A DNA stretch of 64,000 nt from Melitaea cinxia (lineage: Eukaryota; Arthropoda; Insecta; Lepidoptera; Nymphalidae). Shown piece by piece: positions 1 through 12,140 of the stretch. Numbering within the stretch: the first letter of the stretch is position 1; each line of letters starts with the position of its first letter. The DNA lies in assembly GCF_905220565.1 (NCBI RefSeq), contig NC_059401.1, forward strand, positions 15,186,766-15,250,765, in the 5' to 3' direction. The position numbers and the translations under genes are program-made. The notes under the pieces are model-generated. The model saw only the letters and a list, made by a program, of their open reading frames with translations. It was not told the origin of the DNA and ran no database searches.

Positions 1-178
1 TCACAATGTTTGTCCTCAATGGACTCCTAAACTACTTAACCGATTTTAGTCAAATTTGCACACCGTGTGCAGTTTGATCCAACTTAAAAGATAGGCTATA
101 TTTTATTTTGATATATTATGTTATTATTATATTTCAGAAAAAAATAAGGTGATACGAAGTTCGCCAGGTCAGCTAGTA
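1..178 (+). repeat. Interspersed repeat O, 3' part
   Basis: Recognised from memory as a common lepidopteran repeat ending in a tcgccaggtcagctagta block (about 160-177). It is cut by the window's left edge. No coding potential was seen. A class (SINE or LINE tail) cannot be assigned from this fragment. Confidence 0.5.
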
Positions 179-187
179 TATCTATAT

Positions 188-237
188 ATACGGTCGAATT
201 GAGAAACCTCCTCCTTTTTTGAAGTCGTTTAAAAATA
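188..237 (+). mobile_element. Family E terminal fragment
   Basis: It carries the cctcctccttttttgaagtc end block seen at the right end of the full E copy at 9487-10100. It lies directly after the O repeat. It is only a terminal scrap. Confidence 0.65.
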
Positions 238-1523
238 CGTATAAAAATAGTAATATTAATACAATGGATGATTACCTTAACATAGGGGATAAATTGGGGA
301 GTACGAGAACCATTTGATCGCGGTTAGGGTTGCATTGATAAGGTTCCAAAGTAAGTCCTAAAGGGACTGTCACTTGAATAATGCAGGTTTATGGTAAAAG
401 CTTTGTCCGTTCGTATCGCCTGTTTTGCCTGTTTTATAAATTTCGTATTATTGTAAAGTTATAATTTAGTTTTAACAATTGTAAATAGAATTATATTTAT
501 TATTCGACATAATTTAGTAATATATCTAATATAAAATTACCTTATAAAATACCTATTTATTTGTGTTTAATACTACCTAAAATAAGTAACATTTTTGACA
601 AATCAAAAATATTAGAAATCAAACATTTAGAGAACGGTGACATACAATTTTCCATTTTTAGCATCTGTAAAAGATATGAGAATATCGCTAGCGCCATCTC
701 TTGACAGTTGTGTAAAATACGATGCACATGTGCAACAAAGTAGCTGGCGCGAGTTTTGGCAGATGGCATTGCTACAAAAATCGTGGTTCCATTTTTTATT
801 ACTAGGTGGCGGTACTCTGAGAAATATTATTTTTAAATTCTAATGTTCTATACTTTAAAAACTGTGTAATGAATAAAAAGAGTAAATTAAAGAATTTAAT
901 TATTGTAAGTAAATCAATGCGGTACCAAAAAAAGCAGTTCAAGACATTTTTTTAATTAAAAGCTGGTTGCTTGTCATGTGATCCCGTTTAAATTTAGGAT
1001 TTGACAAATATTTTTTGAATTATTCCTAACAAAGCGTACTTAACTAATTGTGTTTTCAACTTTCCTTAAGCTATATTACTTTTCAATGTAAATTAGTCAG
1101 TCTTTTTTTTGTTTTTTATCAAACATAATTATTTTAAAACTATCAAAAGGGATTGTTATCGCAGAAATAATGCTTTAATTGAAGATTAGATGTTGCGTTT
1201 TAACATCTATTATGAGCTTGTGATACTATGTATCATCAACTTCGGTACCTTCTACTAAAGTGACTTCTGATATACGAAGCCGTCAGATTGCGTAGATAAT
1301 TGCCAGGAACATAGAACAACAACTTATACGGAAATACCTAGTAACTTTCAGTTCTTGCTATTAGGTCACTAATCACCGTATAATTGGTTTAAAATTTTAA
1401 TTCTTGATAAAATACCTTTTATCATTCATTTTATTCATCATTCATCATCATTTCATTCATTTCATCCTATGCAGTTTTTTTTTGGAATTTACTGGTTTAG
1501 AAATGATATTATGCCAGGGGTAT
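238..1523. other. AT-rich DNA, nothing recognised
   Basis: Unique-looking sequence. Overlapping reading frames near 557-843 lie on both strands and have no recognisable domain, so I do not call them. The stretch 650-810 is less AT-rich than its surroundings. The stretch 280-370 has a GTAAGT site, but all three frames before it contain stops. Confidence 0.5.
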
Positions 1524-1564
1524 GAAAAACGAGTGTGCTTTAGACCACACGACTGAAGTAAAAC
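1524..1564 (+). repeat. Family F fragment
   Basis: The block gagtgtgctttagaccacac and the bases after it recur at 36358-36393 and, inverted, at 45525-45572. In those two places it lies directly beside a family E end. Here it is preceded by tgaaaaac, a remnant of the same junction. Confidence 0.6.
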
Positions 1565-2603
1565 TTCTACACAATATGCCTGCACTGTATCTTAGGTATT
1601 CAAAACGTAACTGGCTATGACATAAAGAGAGAGCGAAAATGTGAATGCGAAATGGAATAAATATGTAAAGCAGTGGGATTTATTAACTTTCAGCATCGCT
1701 AAACGGCTGACATTAGGATTTACTTCTGTATCAGAGCTTCAGAAACACACAATAAATATAACCAAATTCACTAACTATGGAAAATACTTTTATAGCCTAT
1801 ACAAATATTTGGCAATATAGGATAACCAAACCTGCGCAAGGCATCGTCAACTCTCTTTTTGAATATTGTTTAAGTTTAGTCCAATGCAACATATATCACT
1901 TCCGTATGTATTCAGTTCAGCGGTTAAGATTCATCTATTATCCGGGGCGGCTGGCAGTCTCAGGGATAATAAATCAGTCGTTTCTATTGTGTACCATTGC
2001 ATCAAGATCATGTCCGTACAGTGCATTAGGACTCGCTTATATTATTATAGTAGATACTGTAGATACTTGTGCTTATGGAACTGTCGCATCTTTGAGCGGT
2101 GTATTTTACTCATAACCTATGTATACATAACAATTATATACTACATACTTTGAAATTTTATTAAAATGTCAAGGAATAAGATTGTTTTCATTGTTAGGTC
2201 ACGGAGTTACAAAATTATAATATTTAAAGTAACAAAATCAAACATATAAAGTATATTAATAAAGTTGTAATATTATTTCGAATTTTATACACGTGTTTAC
2301 CTATAACCAATAAATAAGTATGTATTATAAAACGTAAAATTAACTTTTTTTTTTATCCGAAAAGGATAGATAAGCCTTCAAAAGTACTGAAATTGAATCG
2401 CCGTTTTGCCAGTACATAAGTATACATTTAAATGTATATTGTGAAGTTAATTATCTATAATTGATGTGAAGCTATACGACCTCCATAATTGGGGTCTATA
2501 TATAGTATATAATATATACTCTGCTAAGAAGAATCAACAAGAATATTCCAATAGGTACGGAATCTATGCTAATTATAAAGAGGTAAAGTTTCTAACTTTG
2601 TTT
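1565..2603. other. AT-rich DNA, nothing recognised
   Basis: Two overlapping plus-strand frames (1777-2115 and 1866-2153) occupy different phases of the same DNA. Neither has recognisable motifs, so I take them as chance. No repeat family was found. Confidence 0.5.
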
Positions 2604-2720
2604 GTTTGTAGGGTGTAATCTTCGCAAACACTGATCGGATTATGAAAATTCTTTCCCTAACAGAAAGCTACACTGTTCGGGAGTGACATAGGCTATATTT
2701 TATTTGATTGTACAAAAAAT
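2604..2720 (+). repeat. Interspersed repeat Q fragment
   Basis: The sequence contains cactgatcggattatgaaaa, followed by the aacagaaagctacactgttc and cataggctatattttat blocks. I recognise these from memory as a widespread lepidopteran repeat. There is only one copy in the window, so the borders are approximate. Confidence 0.45.
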
Positions 2721-4100
2721 TCAGTGCAAAATAATAGTTTATGTAAATAACGTTGGAGGAATGCGGTCAAGATGAACGCTTTACCGGCGTGCGCTGGCTA
2801 AACGGTTTAGTATAATAAAATAAAACCCTATAAAATTTCTAAGCAATGGACCAGATGAACCTGATAAAACTTAGTACTAAAAAGTATACAACATAATTGC
2901 ATTACAAAAATAACTAACGCAAAACGAAGTGGGCACGAGTCGGTTAGTAAATAATAAATAGAACTAATTAATTTAAGTTAGCATTATTTCAAAGAATAGA
3001 AAATGAATTTAAAACTTTATAATATTGGCCTATTATTTTAAAGTTTTAAAATTTAATCAACATAATTATACTAATTTAGAAGAATAAATACTTAGAAACA
3101 ACAATTCCTAGAGTATACTCGTTTTTGTCTAGTTTTCAAGTCACACTAAGCAAATTTAAATAAAACAAAAATTATAAATATATTTATAAAACGAAAGTTG
3201 GAATCTGTTTTCTTTAATAGGGTTTCCAAATTTTTTTCATCGAAAGATAATCCAATAAATATAAAAATATTGAGTTCTAACTGCTAATAACCAATTCTCG
3301 AAAGGGTCAGATAATATTGAGCCTCGTAAAAGTGAACGATCGAGATAAAATCACGAAGATAACTCTATAATGTTACGTTTTCAAAAAATAATCCTGTTTC
3401 ATATGAGATAAAATAAATGTAGCTAAAAATTTATGTATAACTTTTTTAAAACCCCTTTTGAGTTTTCAAAAGTCTAAAAATGTCTACGTACCGTTTTTAA
3501 TAGCTGCTGATAGTTATCTAACACATTATATACCTGTTGCATAGCAATGCTATATTTTTTTGCAACAGATAGCTTTAAGTTAGTCATAAGATAAATTAGC
3601 AAACGTTATGTTATGTCAATTTTATATTGGCAAGAAAAAAACAGATATTTTCTATTTTAAAATAACTCACATCGCTTTTTATGGATTAACTGTAATACCA
3701 TACTTTTTTACAAGGAAAAATAACATTATCAAAATTAATCAGAATCCCAAAGTTTATTATTCATTTCCTACCAACACACGTAGGAGTTCTATTAAAACGT
3801 TGCATATCAGCAAATATCATTCCAGCAATATTCATTGGAAATATCACATATTTTCCCAATACTTCATTCAATATGGAATCACATCGAGCTATATCAATTT
3901 GAAGCGAATTTCAACTATGATAGCTTACCAAATGTATTCAATCCCCAGAGGGCGCTATCTCATAACGTGCGTTGCGGAATAAAAATATACGAGGTCGAAG
4001 ATCTTGGCAACCGCTGACGGCTTATGTACTCCTAGTACTTTTTTTATAATAGTAGGATTGATAAAGAAAGAAATCTTGTAATAATACGTATGTATATGCT
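2721..4100. other. AT-rich DNA, nothing recognised apart from a small hairpin
   Basis: The 124-aa frame at 3608-3982 and the overlapping 60-aa frame have no recognisable domain and no splice or promoter support. The short hairpin at 3534-3568 is listed separately. Confidence 0.5.
3534..3568. repeat. Short inverted repeat
   Basis: CTGTTGCA at 3534-3541 pairs with TGCAACAG at 3561-3568 around a 19-nt AT-rich loop. This is probably the end of a small repeat; its function is unknown. Confidence 0.4.
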
Positions 4101-4204
4101 ACGCTTCAGCCATTAATATCCCACTGCTGGGCATAGACCTCTCCCCATGTAGGAGAAGGATCAGAGCTTAATCCACCGCGCTGCTCCATGCAGGTTGGCG
4201 GATA
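4101..4204 (-). mobile_element. SINE family C, 3' part
   Basis: It carries the C tail in reverse: a cccactgctgggcatag block, gtaggagaaggatcagagct, and ttaatccaccgcgctgctcc. It matches the full copy at 55257-55599. The tRNA-like head is missing, as expected for a 5'-truncated retrotransposed copy. Confidence 0.8.
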
Positions 4205-4563
4205 ATAACAATACATAATTATTATATGTATTAAAATAGTATCCAAATTAATAAACGAACGATATGATCATATGAAAATGGTTTAAAAAATATATGACAT
4301 TCTAAATTCCAGTGGCGTGCTTAAAGTAAACGCACAAACGAAAAATTCAAAGCGAATTAATTACTACTATTACGAAATTACTCTGTGGAATATTGCGATT
4401 AAGCGACCGTGTCAAAAGTCACAAGTATTGGTAAAAACGGTATCGAATTCAAGACAATTTGATTTGACAGGTTATTCTTAGGCTGTGCCTACTGTCATTG
4501 TTAAACCGACCAATGTTAAAAACACAATATTTTGTTCGTATTCCATATGACGCGCGACATTAT

Positions 4564-4566
<3 letters not shown>

Positions 4567-4595
<29 letters not shown>
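4567..4595. repeat. (AT)n microsatellite
   Basis: About 29 bp of perfect alternating AT. Confidence 0.9.
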
Positions 4596-4597
<2 letters not shown>

Positions 4598-4820
4598 GTC
4601 CTACTTCTCTTTGCTAACATTTTGTTAGCGATTGTAGGCAGAAGTTTCATAAAAGGCCCGTCGTCGATTCACGCGAAGCGCTGATACCGCGTATATGACG
4701 GCGGGTTTTTTAATTGAAGCATTTAAGATTTTTGCAAAAAAAAGTAAATCTTTGTTTCTTAAACGTTTAAGAAATTCACATTTAATCATGATATGCCATA
4801 ATTGTTTAAAAAAAAATATA

Positions 4821-5295
4821 TGGTGTCATGGGACACCAGGTAGGAACGAAGTTCCTTCGGATAGTATAGAAGCAATACAATTTGAAAAAAAAAATGTTGA
4901 ATTTTATATATATTTTCTAGTTCTTGAATTTTTTTTTTAAATTTTATTGACTGGTTTTTAATTAAAATTAGTGAAATTTAGTGTTTTAGAAAATAACAAA
5001 TACCGTAAAATAAAATAAATCAAACAAAATAATAATAATAATAATAATTCAAACTATTAAGTGAAATAAAAAAAACATGTGTCTTTATTTATTTTTGTCA
5101 ACAGTATAAAATTACATAAATAATTTAAAAAAAAGTTTACTAGTAATATTTTAGTTTTACAAACGTCATATTATACAGTCGTGTGACTGATAGTACGTCA
5201 CTTTCGTTATATATTTTTCTTACGGTTTTAGTGTCACATTTTTTCAGTTCAGTCGCCCAGCCAAATGTCAAGCCAGCCGTAACGAACTTCGTTCC
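4821..5295 (+). mobile_element. Mobile element K, copy 1
   Basis: The inner part is bounded by GGAACGAAGTTC (4843-4854) and its reverse complement ending at 5295. A GGTGTC/GACACC hairpin lies outside the left repeat (4822-4837). The element is flanked by the direct repeat aaaatata (4813-4820 and 5296-5303), which fits a target-site duplication of 8 bp. The second copy at 50916-51409 is inverted relative to this one and includes the hairpin region, so the border is supported by two copies. There is no ORF long enough for a transposase, so it is non-autonomous. The superfamily is not determined. Confidence 0.75.
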
Positions 5296-5712
5296 AAAAT
5301 ATACCATATACCATATCAGTCATCAGTAATTTTGTTAATATTTATATTATCGCGTATCCATATCAAAATAAACACAAAATCTGTTGAGCTTTCGAGAAGC
5401 AAAAACCAAAATTTAGCGTTATGTTGTGACAGATGTTCGTTGAAGTTATTTTTATCGTGAGGGTTGTTGCGATCCCTCTCAGCAGACGTCTTCAAAGTGT
5501 CAATTAGTGTAAAAACATTTTGCGGGTAAAATAGTTATTGTTGATGGAATGTGTTTAAATTGTCTAGGGCTGTAGATTTGATTAAATATTCATATATATA
5601 TGATATTTTTGTCTTGATTTTTGTTAATTTTAACAATAAATTCTTAATACGAGTATGCTTCAAAAGCACTTTTGAACTGTACATTTACCAAAGTATAAAA
5701 TATATTTTAATT
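5296..5712. other. AT-rich DNA with a family L scrap
   Basis: The block gcttcaaaagcacttttgaa (about 5657-5676) matches the start of family L at 24405 and 47700. Nothing else was recognised. Confidence 0.5.
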
Positions 5713-5990
5713 CACATCAGCCTATCGCAGTCCGCTACTGCACATAGGCCTCGACAAGTTCGAGCCAAAAATGGCGTGAACTCATGTGTTTTGCCCATAG
5801 TTACCACGCTCGGCAGGAGGGTTGGTGATCGCAGTGCTGGCTTTGTCGCAAGTTGGATATTTATCCCACAGTCTGTCGGCTTTTTTAGTTCCAAGGTGGT
5901 AGTTGAACTGTGTTATCCCTTAGTCGCCATTTACGACACCCACGGGATGAGACGGCATGGTTATATTCTTTAATGCCGTAACCACACAGC
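5713..5990 (-). mobile_element. Repeat A, near full length
   Basis: The 3' end (cagcctatcgcagtcc in reverse) is at the left and the 5' start (ccgtaaccacacagc in reverse) is at the right. A middle segment is missing around 5851-5875 compared with the copies at 28210 and 43004. The 140-aa frame here (5551-5973) is only a by-product of the repeat. Confidence 0.85.
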
Positions 5991-8900
5991 AATATTTTTA
6001 TTAATTAGTCATTATTGTTGCAAATATTAGTAATATGTACCTTTAACCTATTCAGGGTGTAGAATCCAAAATCTGGCAACAAACTCATAAAATATTGAAT
6101 AATTAAAAATCAGAATAACAATGGTGTGATGTCGTGAGATTCAGGATGTCTGTTGGTCAAAGTCGGGTTACTGTTTCATTGTAAACGTTGCAATTGAAAA
6201 GTAAAAAAAAAAAAAACAAATTTAGATATTTCTTGGCAAATAGATAAAGTACCTACGTTAGTTAATATTATAAATTATTAAGCGAAATTTGCAAACGTAG
6301 ATGAGTTGGTATGGAAGACTTATGTGTAATATAATGTAATAATATATGTGTAATATATATGTAATAATATCATTAGCTGCTGTAAGTAAATAATCTTAAA
6401 AAATATTTTTGTACTTTTCTTACATAGCTTAAAAAAGGACGTGAAATTATTTTTTCATTGACGTGTACGATGCTTTTAGAAAAATATTAAAAACAGTCCA
6501 GTTACAAAATATTTTAATTCTAATTAATGTAAATTTATAATTTATAAAATATATTATTTTGTAACTGTAGCAACCCTAACAATGAAAGTGACTGATTACT
6601 TAATTTATCAAATCTTAAACAGTTGAAATATTGTCGTCTGTTTTCTGTTAGGATTATTATTTCTGTGAGATGACTTACAATACTTCTAGAAGAAATATGC
6701 GGTACATAAGTTTATTATTTATTTATTTAATACTTAGTCAAATAATAATTAAAGGCTAAAGCTATTAAAAAAGTTGTGTAGAATGTCAGAGAATAGCGTC
6801 TTGTCAACGTTGTACTATTATAATATTTTTTGTACATTTCGAGATCCATGACCTTTTGAAAAAGTTTAACGTTATATCAATTTGTTAACCTAGTCTAAAT
6901 ATTAGCGTATTTATTTCTTAATCGGCAGTATTGCTTGTATATATAATTGGAGGTATTATTGCCATTATTATTATATTATGATACAACTTAATATTAAAGA
7001 ACCATGTAATTTTCTTGGTCACGAAAGATATTCCTTTCATGTGGTACAATATGATGTTCAAAGCATGCGTTTACCGTAACATGTTACCGTAATAAAATTA
7101 CACACAATTTTGTCTAACTATCGTAATCAACCAATTTCCTCACATGAGTTTAATGTCTTATAGTTAAATCGCTACACATTGGAAGCCTGTTTCATCTTAA
7201 AACCTTTTTATTTTCTTAGGCTGTAGGCAGGTATCGAATATAATTATATTGATTTTTAACGTTCTTACAATAACTGTGACAAAATATATTAGATTTGTTA
7301 TATATACATTGGATATAGGTTGTTTTCAATTATTTAACCATTATAAATAAGTTATAATTTATCTCTATGACGTCCTTAGATTAAGTTAAAATCGAGATTA
7401 CCTAAACAACCTAAGCATTACATAAAATTAATTTCATTTTTTCGATAATCGCGCATTGTTCATGCGATGATTGCTGAAATGCGTATTTATATTTTTTTTA
7501 TCGTTAGGCCACTTTTAGATATAATTTTTAAATAATAACAAATAAAATCGTGTATCGAACTATGTAGTATAGAAGAGGATAATGATTTTAAAATCGTGTC
7601 TAAACGGCTCGACATGTTACACTGATACTTTCGGTCGAGCGAAGCGACTCTGATACACGCTAGGGTAACCCTAACACTTAATAAGTACGTCTTATCAGGA
7701 TATTTTTGAGATAATTTTTTCAATTTAAATTCTGCACTTATGTCAATAACAATCTACTTAAAAAAAACTATTACAGATTCGATTCTGATATTGTAAAAAA
7801 AAGTTTAATTTTCAATTTCATAATTACAGAAATCATAGCCTAATAATAAGTCTAAATAGCTTGAAATCCAAAATTTACTGAAGCCTTTAACTATACGAAT
7901 CATATAATATTAAACTAACCAACATACTTTATATTTTAATTGCACTTTTGCGTTTGTTTGGTGTCGCGTACAAATGCTGTTATTTTAATGTAGATTTATA
8001 GGAGAACAATCAGTATATTGACGAGGTTTAAGCAATCGGGATAGAATGGAAGATAGATGGCGCTGTACCAGCAACTACATGCTTATCCCTCGCGTCCGAA
8101 AATTAATATTATCTTTTTTTTCTAAATATAGATAATCCATGACAATACATATGAATAAAGATCACCGGGTCATATAATTAATAATGGGTAGGTGCAATAT
8201 TCATAGCAAATGGTTGCAACAGTGGCAGACGCGCTTTTGTGCCGCGATCAATATAAATGTCAATAGGCCAAACAGATGTTTATCGTGTTCATATGTATGA
8301 GTCGATTTCTTCTCTAACGTACCGTTAAATATGACAGATCTTGGTTAAAGACAATCATAGTAAAATTCCGTTTCACGGTTTTTAATAGAACTGTCATTGA
8401 TAGTTAAAGTTTTAAAATCTAAATCTAAAATTGCACTAAAGCATAGTCTACCTACATCACACGTGTAACCTTTGATAATACCTTACCTATATCGATATTA
8501 TGGATATTATGGATGCACGCTTTATATTCAACACAGTATCTATCTTATTATTAGCGTATTAAAGTTTGAACCAGTAACTTTATTATTACACTAGCGTTTT
8601 ACTAGAGTTTTGCTAGCGGGGATATTGTTTTGTCTGTTCCATTTTATCCTGTCAAAATATAGCCTACGTCTCTCGCTTATAGCGTAACATTGGTATCAGA
8701 ATTTCGAAAATAAATCTGACAGATATTTAGTTTTTCAATTGGCAAAACAGACATATATGTACATTATAAAAATTAATAATTTTGGCCTTTGTTCTGTAAA
8801 AACCGTTCACGTATTTGTCTCAAATATAGAGAAATAAACCAATTCTAGTTTTATTATAGGTAAAGGACACACTGGAATTACAAACACATAGGTAACATTG

Positions 8901-9174
8901 GAATTGATTGCTAATAACATATGTAATATAACGTATGTATATAATGCTATTGTAAGTAACAACACGTGAATCGTACCTACGCCTCTTTATCGTTTTGCAT
9001 TTAAACATGTTCTAAATATGTCTTGCGTTTGTTTCGTAATGTGAAATGTCAGAGCACGAGTTCAAGCGATGTTGAGGTCTCTAGAGAACCTCCTTAAACA
9101 TACTTGTGAGTCTTGGGAATGTGATTATAAATATTATTATCGATCTTTAAATTTAGATTAAATTCTGTAGATTT
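5991..9174. other. Long AT-rich stretch without recognised genes
   Basis: About 3.2 kb. The frames at 7487-7723 and 8820-9008 show no domain. A near-direct repetition of gtaatatatatgtaataata-type sequence lies at 6325-6370. The segment 8600-8730 resembles a worn interspersed repeat (tagcctacgtctctcg) but has no second copy here. Confidence 0.5.
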
Positions 9175-9480
9175 AACTGGCTGTGCCCCACGGTTTTGTA
9201 CGCATTAATTTGAGAAAAACTAGCCTATAGCCAGCCCTGCGGTCACCAACCCGCCTGCCCAGCGTGGTGACTATAGGCGAAACACATGAGTTCACGCCAT
9301 TTTTGGCGCGAACTTGTGGAGGTCTATGTCCAGCAGTGAAATATGATAGGCTGAAGTATGTGTAGCCTATAGCCTTCCTTAATGAACGGGCCATCCAACG
9401 CAAACAATAATTTATCAATTCGAAACAGTACTCCCTGAGATTAGCGCGTTTAAAAAAAATCAGCTTAATGATATTAATAT
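9175..9480 (+). mobile_element. Interspersed repeat I, split by a repeat A insertion
   Basis: The left part ends in aaaaactagcctatagcc. The right part resumes with cttccttaatgaacgggcca and ends near gagattagcgcgttt. The second copy at 25425-25570 contains the matching gggctatccgacacaaa and tgaaatttgcgcgttt blocks. The split is caused by the A copy at 9233-9362. Confidence 0.7.
9233..9362 (+). mobile_element. 5'-truncated repeat A inserted in repeat I
   Basis: It starts inside family A at agccctgcggtcacc and ends in the A 3' end (gataggctgaag). It is flanked by a perfect 12-bp direct repeat, tagcctatagcc (9221-9232 and 9363-9374). Removing it restores a continuous I sequence. A 5' truncation together with a target-site duplication is the mark of target-primed reverse transcription. 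Confidence 0.9.
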
Positions 9481-9486
9481 AGATAT

Positions 9487-10100
9487 AATTGTGTTTGCTC
9501 GCAACGAAAAAAAACCGACTTCAATTACATCGACGAGTAAAATACAACGTATATCGACGAAAAAATTGTCAAGTAACTACGCGTTATCAAAGATTACTCA
9601 AAAAGTAGTTATCAGATCTCAATAAAATTTATATGTGACCACATGACAAACATCAGCTTTCGATTAAATTAAAAATTATTAAAATCGGTACACCCGAAAT
9701 TCCACCCGATTTTCAAGAAGTTCCCTCGATTTCTCTGGGATCCCATAATCAGATCCTAGTTTCCTTATCATGGTACTAAACTTAGGATATCTCCTTTCCA
9801 ACAAAAAGGAGTTATCAAAATCGGTACATCCAGTAGAAAGTTATGTGGTATAATACAACGTAGGTCGCCGAAAAAAAGCGTCAAGTAAAAACGCATTATT
9901 AGATATAGCTCGAAAAGTAGTTGTTAGATCTCAAATGGATTTAAATGGGACCAATTGGCACACACCACCTTTCGAATAAAAGAAAATTTGTCGAAATCGC
10001 TCCACCCAGTCAAAAGTTCTGATGTAACATACATAAAAAAAAAAAAAAAAAATACAGTCGAATTGAGAACCTCCTCCTTTTTTGGAAGTCGGTTAAAAAT
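9487..10100 (+). mobile_element. Family E element, full-length copy
   Basis: It runs from aattgtgtttgctcgcaacg to ggaagtcggttaaaaat. Near its ends, AACCGACTTC (about 9519-9528) and GAAGTCGGTT (about 10085-10094) are reverse complements. Inside are two diverged direct modules: one starts at 9542 (atacaacgtatatcgacg) and the other at about 9853 (atacaacgtaggtcgccg). Each runs on through a gttatcagatctc/gttgttagatctc block to a tcggtacaccc/cgctccaccc block. No transposase-size frame is present. The frame at 9955-10143 is a by-product. Confidence 0.85.
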
Positions 10101-11045
10101 AGAAGGATTTGTACGTTTAATTCGAAAAACAAAGTTTAACTAGTTGCGTTGTGTTGATTGTCTATGGAAAATATAGTAGCTACAAAATATAGGCGCAATC
10201 AAGTCTAAATTACACATATAGACATGTTTAATCATGAGTATTAAGTGTAATAACAGAAAAATTAAAGCAGTTTTTTTTTCAAACATTCTTATGTTAACAT
10301 TATTCGCTGTAAGATAGGTTCTTTAAAAGAAACTCCCAACTTTAGTCTTAACGAACTTTTTTCAAATAAAAGCATTAGCCTTTTGCTATACAAACTACTT
10401 ACATTTTTTAACGAACAATATTACATCTTATTTTATTTTTTATTTTATTTTAATTGATTTGGAAAACAGACAGTGTACAGAGACTTAGTTTAAAGCTAAT
10501 TACATAGAAAAGAAAATAAAAATAAACCATTAAAAACTTTTCACATATGGTTGCTACATAAAAAGCTAGAGTTTGTACGGAATGACTAATATAAAACAAT
10601 TGCACACCGTTCAATTAAACATATTACAAGTTATATAGAAATTACGTTAATCCAGTGCCTTGTCAACACAAAACTTAAATTTGAAGCTATTACACAAAAG
10701 ATTCATAAGTTTATATATACATTTAGTAAATAAAGACCAAGACCAACATACAGCTACAAAAAAAATGTAATCTCGTATAATAATCTAAATGTTTATTACG
10801 AAATACGCTTAAGTACTTATATTAATATCCGAAATGAGGAAATTTACGAAAACGCTTTAACGCTACAGCTATTTTGGTTCGTTCGTATTTTAATTTCGTG
10901 TCGCTCTAATATTACTCCATTTACATTAATATGTTAATGTATATCTATATATGTCTATATGTAAATGTGGAATTTGTAGTTATAGTAGTAGTATAAATAC
11001 TTTATGGATTCTTTTTCGTAATAAATACATACGAATAATACTTAT
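10101..11045. other. AT-rich DNA, nothing recognised
   Basis: The frame at 10951-11142 overlaps the SINE head that follows and is not a gene. Confidence 0.5.
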
Positions 11046-11128
11046 ATCAAACCCAGACTCGGGGCGTCTATCGAACCTCAACGTCCTCCAGATCAGAAAA
11101 CAAAGTCACTACACACTGTGCCGATGGG
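11046..11128 (-). mobile_element. SINE family D, tRNA-like head
   Basis: On the minus strand this reads cggcacagtgtgtagtgact, then a gaggttcgatagacg box-B-like stretch, then cccgagtctgggtttgatat. That order matches the D copy at 42374-42618. The head is worn (the second half of box B has changed) and the tail is missing. Confidence 0.7.
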
Positions 11129-11235
11129 TATGTGTGTCATAGTATAAAAAAATATATCGTATACCTTATTTCCACTAGCAAGCGCCCTGTCTGTATGGTT
11201 GCCTGAATGAATTCGTTTCATAGCAATAAAACCAG

Positions 11236-11398
11236 TTTTTTTTTTATATAAATAGGTTGGCAAACAAGCGTACGGCTCACCTGATGGTAAGCGATTACCG
11301 TAGCTTATAGACGCCTGCAACACCAGAAGCGCGCTGCCGACACAATTCCCAATCCTTCCCAGGAGCTCTGATCACCTTACTCACAGGAAGACAATACT
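11236..11398 (-). mobile_element. Repeat B, 3' part with poly-A
   Basis: On the minus strand it ends in poly-A (T run at 11236-11244). It includes the ggctcacctgatggtaagcg and ccgtagcttatagacgcctg blocks and the aggagctctgatcacc block. It is 5'-truncated. Confidence 0.85.
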
Positions 11399-11891
11399 GA
11401 TTTCGTTACTTTTACAAAATAATTAATGACTATTTATTAAAAAAATTATGTTTTTTTTTGTAAGAAGTTACAATCGTTTGTAAATGTGGATCCAATCTAT
11501 AGGCATGTGTTACACGAACTGCAGCGTGTTACTACCTAAAAATTTTACGCACTCTATCAATCAAATAAAACAAGGTCTTATTTTTCCTCTTAAAATACAT
11601 TTTTAAAACGTGAAAGTAAAATTATTTACACGTCACATCGACTTAAGAAGTAATTGCTAACTGTAATCAGTCGCCCGGAGTCTGCGACGGAATATTAATA
11701 AGAGGGCGTAGACAGCCGCGGGGTAGTCGACGTCTTTGCCCCGTGTGACCACAACAACCCTTACCATATGATCACACTGTAAACGCATTGTTATTTAAAG
11801 ATTATATTGCCAATAATTTAATGGCTAAAAATATTATTCGGCCAAATATTATATTATTATTTCTTATATAATGATTGACAGTGTCTTTCAA
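11399..11891. other. AT-rich DNA containing a GC-rich island
   Basis: The stretch 11668-11756 is clearly richer in G+C (cgcccggagtctgcgacgg, then gacagccgcggggtagtcga) than its flanks. One minus-strand frame is open for 27 codons across it, but no domain is recognised. It may be a scrap of another repeat. Confidence 0.4.
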
Positions 11892-12140
11892 TAATTGTGT
11901 TTAATCGTAAACAGAACGAAAACCGACTTAAATTACATAGACAAGTAATAAAACGCAGTCAAGTAAATACACGTTATCAAAGATTACTTCAAAAGCAGTC
12001 ATTAGATGTCGATTAAATTGACACTATGACATGACAAACGCCACCTTTATATATATTATATATAGTTAGTTATACGAAATTCACTAACGATTTCAAGAAA
12101 ACTTCGATTACAGTTTAAAAGATCATTCACGGCTCAGTGC
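11892..12140 (+). mobile_element. Family E element, worn partial copy
   Basis: It contains the aaccgacttaaattacatag end, the gttatcaaagattacttc module and the catgacaaacgccaccttt block, in the same order as in 9487-9680. The right half is missing or too diverged to follow. Confidence 0.65.

Noticed and set aside
318..335. Telomere-like gcggttagggttgc
   Set aside because: A single unit only; insect telomeres use TTAGG arrays and no array is present.
1777..2153. 112-aa and 95-aa overlapping plus-strand frames as genes
   Set aside because: Two phases of the same DNA are open at once, there is no known domain, and no splice or promoter support.
5551..5973. 140-aa plus-strand frame as a gene
   Set aside because: More than half is antisense to repeat A (5713-5990), and the rest is AT-rich with no motif.
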